This document shows positions 13,701-28,500 of a stretch of DNA of 64,000 nt, in pieces (position 1 is the first letter of the stretch; the number at the start of each line of letters is the position of its first letter). The stretch is from Liopterus haemorrhoidalis. Taxonomy: Eukaryota; Arthropoda; Insecta; Coleoptera; Dytiscidae. The DNA lies in the NCBI GenBank assembly GCA_963971575.1, contig OZ020617.1:18003403-18067402 (forward strand), in the 5' to 3' direction. Position numbers and translations under genes: made by a program. The notes below the pieces were generated by a model that had not been told where the DNA came from, did not search any database, and saw nothing but the letters and a program-made list of their open reading frames with translations.

Positions 13701-16700
13701 CTAATTAAGGTATCCTCTTAATGAATGACCAGACGGTGGTTTATAACTCACCACTAATCGGCAAGTTAAGTGTTTCCCTTAATCTGTAATATTTTTTCAC
13801 TGTACGGCGCACGTGCTGTATTAGGTTCAACTGTAGACTAATAACGTGTGATACAAAAATAATAGGATGAAAAAATATGTTTCTGACTTGGGTTAGTTGT
13901 TAACAACATAATTATAAGTCTAGTGTAAATAACGAAAATATAAAAACCCATATCGTAATTCAAATAGGTTAGTTACAATGGTGATTTTAAATGAAAGAAC
14001 CCTTAATTCCTTCCTAAGTATCATAGCAACCAGCTGGCGAACCCAGAGGGTTTTCAGGCTCGATCCGCTCGCGAATTGTGACAACTCATTATGTGGAAGA
14101 CCTTGTGTTTAAGGGATGTTCTGAGTAAGTACGAATGAACTATACCGTGAGTTTATTTTATCATAGAACATAGAGATTTCATTTCTATAAAAACCGTTGA
14201 TTGTCAACAATGTAAAATACGTTTATTTTAAAATAGAACATACTGCACAGCTTACTCGATTATAGAGATAAATAAACGCAAAACATTTTTTTTAACCAAC
14301 AGAATATTTTAATCTGTTAAATACAAGTTCACAAAGAATGAGATTGGGTGTAATTTTGTTCAAACACTAAAGAATCGTAGATCTATTGAGAAGTGACATT
14401 ACCGATGGCGGCGCTGTGCTCCAAGGCAATATGGCTGTCGTCTCTAGTACTCAGCTATCAATATGCTAACAGGTTAATTTAAGCACAGTACATTTTTATT
14501 TTATGAAAATGCGAGTAAATATTTGTGAATTTTTTTAATTTTTAAGAGCTACACATGTATCGATGTGTATAACATAGGATGGGCATCAAATTACAGTATT
14601 TAAAATTTTATTTCAGCAGATTTATTGAAGTGTAATTTGTAGTTGAGCAGGTGTTAAATGCCGGGCACGTAATTTTATGTGGTACATCTGAGTGTCGGTC
14701 ATCTGAATTTACAATATATGGATTCTATTTGCAAACAAGTGCATTATGTTCATTGCCTCATGAAATTAAATTACTTTTAGTTGGACGGGAGCAGCTAAAG
14801 GTTAAAAATGCAACTTGCTAGCGTATTAGTGCAGTTTTGTTTTTCTGCGACAAATATAATGAACAAACTCGCATAGTATCAGTTACTTTTAACTCAAAAT
14901 ATATTCCCATGCCTTCCTCCTGTCCATAACCAAATATTTTCCCAATCTGGACTTAATATTAACTTTTCCCCCATTTTTCTTAAGAAAAGAAAAAAACTAA
15001 GACACTTATCTTTGTCCTGTCTTGAATGACAGGAACACTACAGTTCTACTTTTATAGTTTTTTACAACTCTATCGACATTCTAACAAAAATTCAACAGTA
15101 GAACATATGTAATAAGTTCAAACAGTACTAGAGCGCCAAGTACAATATTTGACCACCAGACTGCATGTCAGTTCTCAATACAGCGTGTGTCTATTAAATA
15201 ATAAATAGCTAATAACTTTCTTATTTTAAAAGATTCGACCTTTGACCTTATTAGACTAACTATAGGCTACAGGGCCTGATCTATTGAACTAATCAAATAT
15301 TTGATACATTCAACTCCGAGGGGTAATTTGTATAAAAAATATTATTAATTGGTAGCATATATTTTTCTAAAGCAGTATAATATTCGTATAGGATTAGATT
15401 ACAAAATACTGGGAAAAACTTTTTTATTCTTAAAATATTTTGGAGAGGTTTTTAACTGAACTAACATAAGATGTTCTTTTTATTGCATTATTTTGCAAAA
15501 CGCGAAGTTTATCAGAAACGTATTAATCACGTCTTAAGGTGCCGTTGCGAAGCCTATCTTGTCATAACATCCGCCGCCCGGTGTCCGTAGGCGCCACTAG
15601 TCAAACTTAGAGAGAGATAGTTAGCTCGAATATTTGCCAAAACAGCTATCAAAATTTGCTTCTAAGCAGATAACAGGTTGATGAGTATTTTGAAATTTAA
15701 ATCGCATATACAAAATACTTGTATAGTCAATACGCTACATATTAAGAGCGTAATGTACCTAGGTTACGCGCAACGGAAACGTGCATTTGGAAGGGACAAA
15801 GAATTTGAACCAAATGTTGTCGGATCAATTTGATTTTTTTTTTAATTTGAAGATAAAGATTGGCCCCGTTGGATTTCAGTAGTAAAATTTGGTTTTATTT
15901 TTAATTTTCAGTTTTACAGTGTCCTAAACTTTGTCTAACTTCACATCACTGTTACTCCGTAAATCAATAACAATTGCAATTTCCATAGCTGAAATCCTAT
16001 AGATTGTACTTTTATCTTTAAAATGAGCCCTTGTTTATGAAAATTAATTAATATTTAGCACCAATTCTTTTGCCCACACCGAAACACTATTTATATGAAA
16101 TACTGGCATTTACAAGCATCGAGAGATGTATCCATCTGGTAGCGTGGTTTTAAACTAATCTAGTAATAGTAGAGGGAGTCTCTAAGCTCCGCCTTAATTT
16201 TCTGCACATATCTTTGAATTCGGTGTTTATTTAGTTGACTATGCTTAAAAGTTGTTCTATTCAATAATTTTCTATTGATTTATAAAAATGGGCAACCGAA
16301 GAGGTAAAAAGTCAAAGGTAAATTTACATGCCGCCAAAAAAAAAGTAAGAACTTACGGGAGTATGTATATTTAATTATTATTATAATATTAATTTATTGG
16401 CAGTGTCTCCTTTGAAATTGTTATAGATGTACCCTCCATTAGATAGAATACATTTTATAATTACTTTGTTAATGTATTGTTACATACGGGATTTAAAAAA
16501 ATGGTTGGAAATTTTAAAAACTAGTAATTGTAGTAATAGTTTCAATTTATGAGTCATTTTCAGTATTGCATTATCTGTGGAATAAAACAGTTTGTGGTGT
16601 AGAATTTACGTGTTTAAATAAAATTACACTTAAAATGAACTGAATTACCTACATATAATTATATATAGAAAATATGTAACATTTTCAAATATTAGAATAA

Positions 16701-19700
16701 TTTCTCCTTTCTTCGTTCTTTTAGTAATTTTTTTTATTTAACAATGTAAACACTCAAAGTAAACAAAATTTATAACGATTGCCATAAAATAAACGAACAA
16801 TAAGGTTTCAGATTTTACGATCGTATTTATCTTGCCTAAAGATAACGTAACACCTGCAATTTTAAAAATGGACATAGAATTGAAACTGTACAGGCGCGTA
16901 CACAGAAAAATGGTCTGGGACAGGCGCGCACACAGAAAAAAGGTCTGGGACAGGCGCGCACACAGAAAAATGGTATGGGGGTCTAAATCGAAAAAAATAT
17001 CCGTAAAATAATACAAATTTATTATTGTCTTTTTACGGGCGGGGTAGGCTTATATATTAATTTAATATTGATTATAATTTGTTTTTTTTTTTTCAATAAA
17101 AAGGGAATTTTTATAGGTACAAATATACGATGTTTGCTATAATGGGGAGGGGGGGGGGTCTGGTCCCCTTTGTGCGGGCTTGGTCTTGGTGGGGGGCTTT
17201 TCGAAAAATTATGCATAAAATTATACCAAATTTTTTATTGTTTATTTATGAGAGGGGTGGGCTTATATATTAATTTAATTTTGCATATAATTAGTTTTGT
17301 ATCAATAAAAAAGGTGATTTCTACTTTCAGTTGCTTAATTTTTATTAAATAAGTATATGATTTTATGGTTCCTGGGGGGGTCCGGGCCTGAGGACCACAG
17401 TCTTGTGTGCGCACCTGAAACTGTACTACATACATCGAATTGTAATTTCTAATACCTAGTTACAAAAACAACAATTTTTTGTTGTGCCCCAGGCTGTAGC
17501 GGTGAAAGGCAGAGGTGACAGGGGCACAGGCCCAGGGCGCAAGCTGTTAGGGGCGCCAAAACAAACTCTTAGATATACATATTCTAAGTTATTATAAAGT
17601 TTTTCTATTTTTATTTAACTCAAACATATAATTTTTTTGTCTTAATTAATCTTGTACATATTAAATACAAAATTTAATTTAAAGATGTACACACTAATTG
17701 ATTATATAATAATATTCAGTCTTCTTTTGGACTTCTGCAAAATATTTAAAGCTTCATATATGCATATATATTTGTATATAAATAACAAAGAAAGTCCATT
17801 TTTCAATATTTTTACTTGTTTAAAGACGGTGTTTCGGAGATAGATTTTTAAATAATTAAACCTAGAAAATGATCGTTCAGCAGTACGTTGTTTACTGTTA
17901 ACGTTACTAATATTTTTAACAGCTTCTATACTTGATTAACTTTCTTACACATCTGAAAACATCTATAACTGATTTTGGTTGCACATTTTGATATCAATGG
18001 CACCTTGACTTACAAACTTAATTTGTTCCTGACCGCGGTTCGTATCTTAAAGTATGTATTTAGAAACCCAATTTTTCATTATATCTTATAGAAAATTTAT
18101 TAATCCGTTCCCAGATTAAATAATCATAAAGAAAACCCAAAAAATTAAAAAAGGAACTAAATGAAAAAAAAAAACTGTACCATATAAAAAATACAACTGA
18201 AACAAGGAACAATCTATGATCTTTACATACTTATATTTTTGTTAGATTTTGATCCATTGAATAGCATGAGTAAAATCTGTAATTTTATGAAATAATTATT
18301 AATTATGTTATAAAATCTCGGGTGCGCAGTTTTTACACATTTCATTGACCAACTTCAAATAAAATATATGTGAATTGATTATGGGTTGATTCAGTTGTAT
18401 TATTTGTTTTAATTTCGTTTTTCTTTATCAGTTATTTACATATACAGTGATTTACTTTCGTAAACAGTGCAGGATCCTCTTAAGTTACGGTCCGTAGGCT
18501 ATACGGACTCACACGGTACTACTTCCTAAAGCGTGTTCTACATTATACAATTCTCATCAAATTTTCATACTTATTTCTTTGACTAGAACTTGTACTAGAA
18601 ATAAATCAGTGAAATTGTACAGTGTAGAACACGGTATCTAGTCAAGGTCAACTTTATTCAAAACTAGATTTGATCCAACTATTCTTCAAAACACATCCAA
18701 CTTGGAACTCGGTGCATGCGCAGTAGACAGTTTTAACAATAGTACCAACATTAAAATTACGCTTGTAAATATTTTGTATTACCACGTGTTTAATAGTGTT
18801 TTGTTGATCATTGGTTTGAATAAGCGAATATATAAATTGTGTTTTGTACGTAAATCAGTAATTTTACAAATCTAATAGCTAGGTTATAAACATTTGAGAA
18901 GATATGAATTATATTTTTATGTTGGTACTTTAAATGAACTGAAACACGTGTAAGAATTTCATTCTCTACCAAAAAATTGAAAAATAAATTGTATTAAAAC
19001 TTTGACAACTTCTAGTTCAAAGAAAAAAGTTTAGAAAATTGATGAATAAAGTATAATGTAGAACACGCTTTATGCCTAATACACAACGATTGTGGAAGTT
19101 ATTTAAACGAAGTTATTTATACTTGTTATTTAACCTATTGAATCAACTTCCAAACCGAAGTGAGGTAACCGTATATATAGTCTACGAACTGTTTAACAAA
19201 TAGTAATAGAAAATAGAAAGTTTTTTTTGTCGCTTTTGTTTTTAAAATTGTCTAATTTAACATTACGAATATATATTTTTTTTATTTTGTAATGTAATGT
19301 TTTGTGTGCATAATAAAGCTTATAACTATACTAATTTTTAAATTAATTTTGAATTTCCTATTTATCTCCCCTACTATAATTTTAGGGATGCTTAAATTTC
19401 TGACACGCCAAGGAGTACGTCAAGAAAAAATGTTGAGAACCACCGGTCTACAATAAGGTTCAGAGACATAGCGGGGGGGCATTGGGGAGAAACTTCTTCT
19501 CACATATTATTATTATTACATTAATGATTATTAACATAATTTTTTGATGATAAAAAAAAAAACTATTATTTCTACAAAATTATCTGTAAAATCAGAATTG
19601 GTAATAAATATTAATCACTTTTCACATACAAGGGCTTATTTAAAAGTTAAAATTTGTAATTTTTATTCATTTACTGAGTAACAGTGATGTGAAGTTAAAA

Positions 19701-22700
19701 AAAAGTTAAGCGCTGTAAAATTGAAAATTAAAAATAAATAAAAATGTTTCTTTCATATCTTGAAATTAAAAAAAAAATCAAATTGATTCGAATATATTTA
19801 GTCTTTATTTTATGATTCAGAAACATACAAGTAAATTTATAAATTAGTAGATTTATTATTAGTACTTTTCCCTCTCCCTGTAAGCTACTTCAAGGTTCCC
19901 CCACCTCGAAGTAGCCTGTGTAGCCACGCCCCCAATGACGTAATAAGTTATCTCGCCACCGCACCCCGCGCAGAATGACGGACTTTTCAATTGTCTACAT
20001 TATACCCTTAAAGTCAGTATAGCAAATACCGTATTTTTTAAAAGCAGAAATTTTTTCTTATTTTGTTAGGTCAATATGCCACCCAGACGTAGACCTTTAT
20101 CCAAAAGTCACAAACGAACTAAAAAAGCGAAATGTCAAGATCCTCCATATTTTGTAAATAAAAAAATAGCCATCGCTGGTGAACTTCAATCATAATTGTT
20201 ACATTTAGGGGCAGACTTGAATTTAAAAATAAAATTACCTAAAATTTTAGCATAGTCAATGGCGAGTCAGTACAATAACAAAATAATTAATATTATTTTA
20301 AAAAAATTTTTGTGAAGTGTGAATTTTCACACATTTCAGGGTTTCGCAGGTATTTAGTAAGTGAATAATGATTATTTGGAATGCCAAAACAAATTTTATG
20401 TTACAATATTTCTTTTTTTTTGTTAATTTTAATTCGAATGCCTAATACCATTATGTAAGTTTCTAAATATGTGCAGTATTTTTTATTATATAGCAAGGTT
20501 CAAAAAAATTTTGAAAAAATTCCTCTTAGATAGATATATAATCTAAAAATATTTAGTGAAGACGTAATGCTGAGTGTGTAGGACATATTTTGCTTTGTAG
20601 TATTCATTGTAAAATGAACAATATTTTAAAAATAATTTATCATCTCTTAATCTAAGAGCTTTAAAAACAAATTTTATGTTAAGATATTTTTATGTTAATT
20701 TTAATTCGAGTGCCTAATACCATTATTTAGGTTTCTTAATATGTGCAGTATTTTTTTTATATAGCAAGGTTCATTAAGATTTTGAAAATTGCGCCTATGG
20801 CTTCATTGGTTGTTTCTAGTCATAGCTCCTCCCTTTGATTTCGTGTACATTCAAACAGAATTAAATTATAATTTCAACAATTTCCACTGGTTATTAAATT
20901 TACGCTTTTAAAAATTAAATGCAACATTTGCCAAAATATAACTAGAATTTTGAAAAAATAATTTAAAATAAAAATGCAAAAAAAAAAAAAATAATAATAT
21001 TGTCTCTTCTCGTGGGATTCGAACTCATTTTCTTGGGCAGAACGCTAGTACCGTAACCATTGCACCAAGATACACGTTACAGTTTAGTGTGTTATATAAC
21101 TATAAGTTTTCAACATTATTAGCAAAAAAACACAAAAAATGCTTTTTTTTCCAAAAACATAATCTGATCAAAAATTCCTGTTGTACTATTCCGGTTCACA
21201 CCAATGTACATTACTTAGAATTTTTTCAGATTTTTAGTTTAAACCATCTGGGCTACAGGGTGTGGGACAAATTTTTTTTTGCACAATTTTGGCAAAAATC
21301 GCTTCAAAATAATTTATTTTGCAAAAATAAAAATTTGATCGTTAATCCACGTACCAAGGGCTTTCATTTGATACCCTACTCAGAATTTTAAAAAAATATA
21401 TTTTTTTTCGATGAGCACATATTTGTTTATATTTTTAGGGGGATATGTTTTTTATATGTTGTAGTATTTTTGCTATGTGCGGGTCAAAGAGTTGTATAAG
21501 CATGCCAAATTTCAACTCTCTAGCTTTAGCCGTTTGGCTACAATTTTTACCGAACAGACAGACAGACAGACGATAAAATGACGGTATAAGGGTTTTTTGG
21601 TCATACCTACAAAATCCTAAAAACAGACATTATATCAGGGCCTCGAACCGTTATTTTTTTCGTTTCGGTTTTTGTTCCGGTTCAATTAAAAAAATATGTA
21701 TCAGTTCGGTTCGGGTTTTCGTTCCGGCAAAAATAACGGTTTTTTCGGTTCAGTTCCGAATAATGTTTTAAATTTTTTATTTGTATTAGAAATTTATTTT
21801 CTGCTATATTTTAAAAGAAAAATGTATTCTCTATTCTGTAATGATCATATCAAGGTCGCTGCCAGGGAGGGTTTTGGGCGTCGACCCCCCCCCCCCCGCA
21901 AATAATAGATGCGTATTTTTTTTTACTTATCAGTTAAAATATTACGATTTTTTTCTGCTCATCAGTTTAAAAAAATAATCCCAAATAAAATGTATTTTAT
22001 ATTTTGGATCACTCCCATAAACATTATCTTTTTTCGGTTCAGCAAAAATAACGGTTTTTTACGGTTTTCGGTTCGGTTTTTGCGAATTTCATGTATCTAT
22101 GTCCAAGCAACGTTCTGTCGAATAAAAAATACCCATTTACTCCTTTAAGGGTGAAATTAAAAAAAACTCAAAATTATTTAGAGATATTTTAAAATGACAT
22201 CTATGTGCCATTTTAAATGCTATGACTCAACAAACACAGGACATACGACGGGATGTATATTTCACCCCGAATGTAGATTCGCCCCTTTAGGGGTTGATTG
22301 GGGAAAAAAATCCTTTCTGCAAGTTTTTTGCATTTGTATGGGTAATCTTTATATGCAAAAATCAAGTCGATATTTTATTGGTCCTAAGAACATTAAGGAA
22401 TCCTTGAAATCTAATTTGACCCTTTAAGGATGCAATTTTAAAAAATTGTCAAAACCATTTGAGATATTTAAAAAAGACAACCATCAGCCAAAAAGAAATT
22501 TTATGACTCAACAAATACAGGAAATACGACGGGATGTATAATTAAGTCCGAATGTAGATTCACCTATTTAGGGCTTGATTAGGACAAAATCCTGAAATAA
22601 GGTTTTCGGCCTTTGTATTGGTAATCTTTATAAGAAAAAACCAAATCGATATTTTACTGGTCCTAAGAGAAATTAAAGAATCCTTGAAATAATAATTCAC

Positions 22701-25561
22701 CCCTTTTCACCCTTTAGGGGTGACATTTTAGAAAACTGTCAAAACCATTTCGAGATATTTTAAAAAGACACCTATGTGCCAGAAAGAAACGTTTTAACTC
22801 AACAAACACAGGAAATACGAAGGGATGTATAGTTCACCCCGATTGTAGATTCACCCCTTTAGGGGTTGATTAGGACAAAATCCTGATATAAGTTTTTTGG
22901 TATTTGTATGGATAATCTTTATAAGCAAAAAGAAAGTCGATATCTTATTGGTCCTAAGAGATATTATTGTATTATTCTGATAATAAACTATATTTTAAAC
23001 TTTTTCGGCTATTTTATTTATTGCCTTACTGAATAAAAATAAAAATGTCATTTTACCTATTTGTTATTTGAACGTTTAGTTAAAATTATATACTTTAGAT
23101 TTACTTTTAAATATATCATATAAATTATATTTACCAAGTATTAATATTTGTTTATGTAGCAAAATAATGCTAAATAGAGTCTAATCTAATCAGTTTATGG
23201 CTAGCCATAAAAGAAACTAATGCTTCGATTGGCGAAGCGCATGTGGAAATAAATTTGATATAGAAGCGCACGGCCCACAGTCTAACGGATAACAGCTGAA
23301 CTATTTTTAACATTGATACAGATACAGAAAATTATATTTACCAATTCATCTCGAAAACTATTTAGTTTTAATGAAAAATATAAATATAAGGTTGTTCTAC
23401 TATAAATTCAGATCGCTCTAAAGGAAACCCAATTCTTTTCAAATTTGTTGTTTTTAAGATAAATAGGAATGTGTTTGGTGGCGTTGGTGACCTTAAGGTG
23501 GCGATTCAATCGGGGACGCAAACCAGTTTTTCGCTACATTTGCATGCATACAAACACATTCCTATTTATCTTAAAAACAACAAATTTGAAAAGAATTTCG
23601 TTTCCTTTAGAGCGATCAGAATTTATAGTAGAACAACCTTATATTTTTATTTTTCATTAAAACTAAATAGTTTTCGAGATGAATTGTAAAATATAATTTT
23701 CTGTATCTGTATCAATGTTAAAAATAGTTCAGCTGTTATCCGTTAGACTGCGGGCCGCGCGCTTTCTATATCAAATTTATTTCCACATGCGCTTCGCCAA
23801 TCGAAGCATTGCTTCTTTTATGGCTAGCCATAAACTGATTAGATTATATTAGACTCTATTTTGCATTATTTTGCTACATAAACAAATATTAATACTTGGT
23901 AAATATAATTTATATGATATATTTAAAAGTAAATCTAAAGTATATAGTTTTAACTAAACATTCAAATAACAAATAGGTAAAATGACATTTTTATTTTTAT
24001 TCAGTAAGGCAATAAATAAAATAGCCGAAAAAGTTTAAAATATAGTTTATTGTCAGAATAATATAATAATATCTCTTAGGACCAATCAGGATTTTGTCCT
24101 AATCAACCCCTAAAGGGCTGAATCTACAATCGGGGTGAACTATACATCCCTTCGTATTTCCTGTGTTTGTTGAGTTAAAACGTTTCTTTCTGGCACATAG
24201 GTGTCTTTTTAAAATATCTCGAAATGGTTTTGACATTTTTTTAAAATTTCACCCCTAAAGGGGTGAATTATGATTTCAAGGATTCTTTAATTTCTCTTAG
24301 GACCAGTAAAATATCGATTTGGTTTTTTCTTATAAAGATTACCAATACAAAGGCCGAAAACCCTATTTCAGGATTTTGTCCTAATCAACCCCTAAATAGG
24401 TGAATCTACATTCGGACTTAATTATACATCCCGTCGTATTTCCTGTATTTGTTGAGTCATAACATTTCTTTTTGGCTGATGGTTGTCTTTTTTAAATATC
24501 TTGAAATGGTTTTGACAATTTTTTAAAATTGCATCCTTAAAGGGTGAAATTCGATTTCAAGGATTCCTTAATATCTCTTAGGACCAATAAAATATCGACT
24601 TGATTTTTACATATAAAGATACAAATGCAAAAAACTTGCAGAAAGGATTTTTTGTTGTTTTATTATTTATTACTATTAAATAATAAACCATTATTAACTA
24701 CTAATGACCAACATCAATTTCTCAGATTAAAAACACGGTACTTAATGGTATTTTCATTTTAAGCTAGTAGATTATTCACTATAAGTAGGGTGACCAGATT
24801 TCAGTGAAGGGAAACCGGGACACAGGGAAAAAAAAGAAGGTCCTCACCACCCAGATCTAAGTGAAGATCAAAAAAAAAGGTCCTCACCTCCCAGATCCAC
24901 GTGAAGAGCAAAAAAAAAGGTCCTCACCTCCCAAATTCAAGTGAAGAGCAAAAAAAGGTCCTCACCTCCCAAATCCAATTGAAGAACAAAAAAAAAGGAT
25001 CTCACCTCTCCAGTGGCGGCGCTAGCGGGGGGTCCAGGGGGGCCCGGACCCGCCCAAAAACAGCCCTGGCCCCCAGTTGGCCCCCCCAGAATTTTTGGAG
25101 AAAAATGTATTTTAGGCGTTAGGACCTTTTTTTTAGGTCATCACTTGTATTTGCCCCCCTCAAATTTTACTAAAAAATTTTCTGGCCCCAGATTTTAAGA
25201 GCTAGCGCCGCCACTGCACCTCTCACATTAACTAGTTGTAATATTTCTTTTCTTACAAATGCATAATTATGTAAAAACCGGGACAATCGACCGTCCCGAA
25301 AAAATTTTTCGGGACACCGGGACAATGTACCTAAAATCGGGACAATCCCGGAAAACCGGGACGGATGGTCACCCACGGTCACCCCTAACTATAAGGAATA
25401 TTATTCACTCTACCGTCATATACATTTGTAAGTCTCTACTATAATTACCTGGACATGCACCTCCATATAGTTTGCATATCAATAAGCGATTCATTTGATG
25501 AACTCCTGTCGACGTTTTGAACTGATTCATTTTCATTAGATTTCAGTTTCTTTGACCTTAA

Positions 25562-25592
<31 letters not shown>

Positions 25593-28500
25593 TTAATAAT
25601 AATAATGGACGCTTGTCAAGACCTGAAAAACCCCAAATAATAATAATAATGATAAATAATACTAATAATAATGAGAGTTAAAATTATTTATACAATTAAA
25701 AAAAATATATAAATTACATACAAATTTTCCAATTTTCTTTTATGATATTCTTTCATAGATTTCGCTCTTTTACTGCGTTTGCGACTTTTTGATAAAGGTC
25801 TACGTGTGGGTGGCATATTGACCTAATAAAATTTTTAAAAAAATCTGTTTTTCAAAAATACGGTATTTGCTATGTAGCGTATTGACTATACAAGTATTTT
25901 GTATATGCGATTTAAATTTCAAAATATTCATCAACCTATTATCTGCTTAGAAGCAAGTTTTGATAGCTGTTTTGGCAAATATTCGAGCTAACTATCTCTC
26001 TCTAAGTTTGACTAGTGGCGCCTACGGACACCGGGCGGCGGATGTTATGACAAGATAGGTTTCGAATCGCCATCTTAACAGAACTTACTGTACTATATTT
26101 TTATAAATCTTAATCTATAAATGAACGAACTTATAAAATTATGAATCGATATCTTAATTTTCATATTAGAAAAGTAATTCATTTGTTTATCTCCTTAACA
26201 ATATGAAAAAATAATATCGTTAAGAAAAATAAATATAATTAATTTAACAAAAAATAAAAATATACATCGGATATTGAACTTATAGTAATTTAATTGTTAA
26301 TATTAATAAACAAAAACCGATAAGCAAATTAATATTATTAATCAGTAATAAACAAATTTTAAATGAATAAAAATAAGTTTCGCAAAACATAAATCAGCCG
26401 TTCAACTTTGTGTAATTTAAATATTTGCTGAAAAATATTGCAACATTTCAACTTAATTCAAGATAATTTATATTTACTCAGCATATTTGAATTAAGTTTT
26501 TATCACACTATTGTAAGTACTGTTAAACGATAAGACGTTTATTTGGGTAACATATTTTGTATCAATGAGAAAACTTATTTTTAAGAAATTACGGAATATC
26601 CATAATGAAAAATGTAAATATGTTTACAATTACTTTAATTGACTTTCAAAGAAGTCTATAATTATGTTAATTTATGTACTTAAGAAAACGTTAAACAAAT
26701 ATATTAATAGGATATATAATTTAATATTGTGGCTGACAACAGGGTGTTTGATTTGAAAGTACAATAAAGAGGCACCGCGAATGAGGCGATACTTTAGAAA
26801 AATATCATTGATACACAGGGCCTAACTTAAGTACTTTTGAGAACTAGGAAAAAATATTTTCGGGTCCCTTACTACGTTTCACAAGTGCTTGAGAAAAATA
26901 TGTAATATTTTTGGACCTACTACGATAAGCAATGAAGATCTTCTGATAAAAACTAATGAATAAAAATCAGCTGTGGCCACCTGTGGTGCCGGTCCTGTGA
27001 CTGACCGCCATCAAAAAGTACTTGTTTAATTTATGCTAAAAATGTCTCAAATAAAAGTTGTTTGTTATTGCTTTTATAGCAACTTTTGTTCAATAAATTT
27101 TTTCGAAATATTTCTATGTTGTGTCAGATTAAAAAGGTGACCGGTTTCTCAATTATAAAAGCCACAAGAGTAGCAAAATAGCAAAGCTGTTGAAAAATAT
27201 AAAAAATAAATAAACATATTGTCAAGACTTTTCTAGCTAGGAAAATAAAACGACATAGAAGAGAGAGGTATTGCTAGCTCAAAATTATTAAAGTATAAGG
27301 TTATCACGTAACTTGTAGTGGTGGGGGTAAATAGAGAGGCTACGCGTCATACGTATGTTAACGGGACCTCAGTCTTTGTTTATCGTATATGTTATATACA
27401 CGTGAAGTTTGATTTTTGGCTATAGATATAAAAATATCGTATATATAAAAACACCACCTATCTACTCGCTCGAATACGCCCGAAGTGTACTTCGGGCGAA
27501 GACGCTTCCACTGTAACTGCAGCCTTATTATCTTTGGGGATTGTCAGTTGTTGACAAGTATCCACAAATCGCAAACTACAGCAACCTTTTGAACCATAAC
27601 ATACTAAAGACTAGTGAAGCTAAATACACACGGCTGCATCTCAAACCCTGGCGATATGCATACGAGCAAATTACGCCACATCCAGTGCTCGCACCACTGT
27701 GCGGAGTGACTCGAACAACACTGCTTTCTGCATCCTGCAGATCAAAGAGGTGGCAGAAGATCTGCAGGCGGGAATGGATTTGATTTCCCTTCGATAGGAA
27801 GCTTTCATACCACCCAAAACACCAACATAAATGCGGTAATTCCAATAAATGTGGCACCATATTATAAATACCCGAAAACCAAAACAAAATTTGGAGGACT
27901 TAAGTGAAGAGCTAGAAAGAGCCAGAAATTATAAACAGTCGCACTTCACCTAGGAAACCAGAAAATGTGAACGAAGCAAAATCTCCGCATACAGATTTAA
28001 GCGTTCATTATATAACACCAAAACAAGAATTAAACCCATTATTATTATTTTTGTAACATTAACGATTTTTTAAAAGTTCCTGCCCTCGACAAATTTTTTA
28101 ATACGGCTCTGAGAAAAACAATAAACAGTTGACAATGAATTTGGAAGAGAAAGCAGTGATTAGAGTTCTATATTTTCTTTACTCCTATTTCTTTAACTAG
28201 CCTGAGACTAATCAAAGGTCAATTTAATAAATTTTAAAAGTCAATTTCATAAAAGAAAATATTCGGATGTGTAAAAGTACGTCTAACGAATTGTTTTGCA
28301 ACCTTAACTAATTCTTTTAATATATCTAGTTGTTCCCATATTGTTACGATAACCTCACACACTTCCAACTACAGCTTCTTCAGGTTTTTGTCACTGTACT
28401 CAGAAATCTTATTATTATATAATGCTGGACTATTTCAGTTTTCAGATATTTTTTTGTATCAAAAATATCGGTTAAGTTAAAAATAATACGCGCCAGAGAA

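Noticed and set aside
17022..17435. Opposing proline/isoleucine-rich ORFs
   Set aside because: They arise from the duplicated 205-base block and poly(G/C) runs.
21005..21085. tRNA gene on the minus strand
   Set aside because: A and B boxes are good but acceptor and anticodon stems do not pair; kept only as a SINE-like repeat.
21696..22148. ORFs within the CGGTTCGG-rich MITE
   Set aside because: Translations of simple repeated termini.
27541..27887. Opposing 80- and 103-codon ORFs as a gene
   Set aside because: Neither has recognisable motifs, splice context or a second copy in the window.
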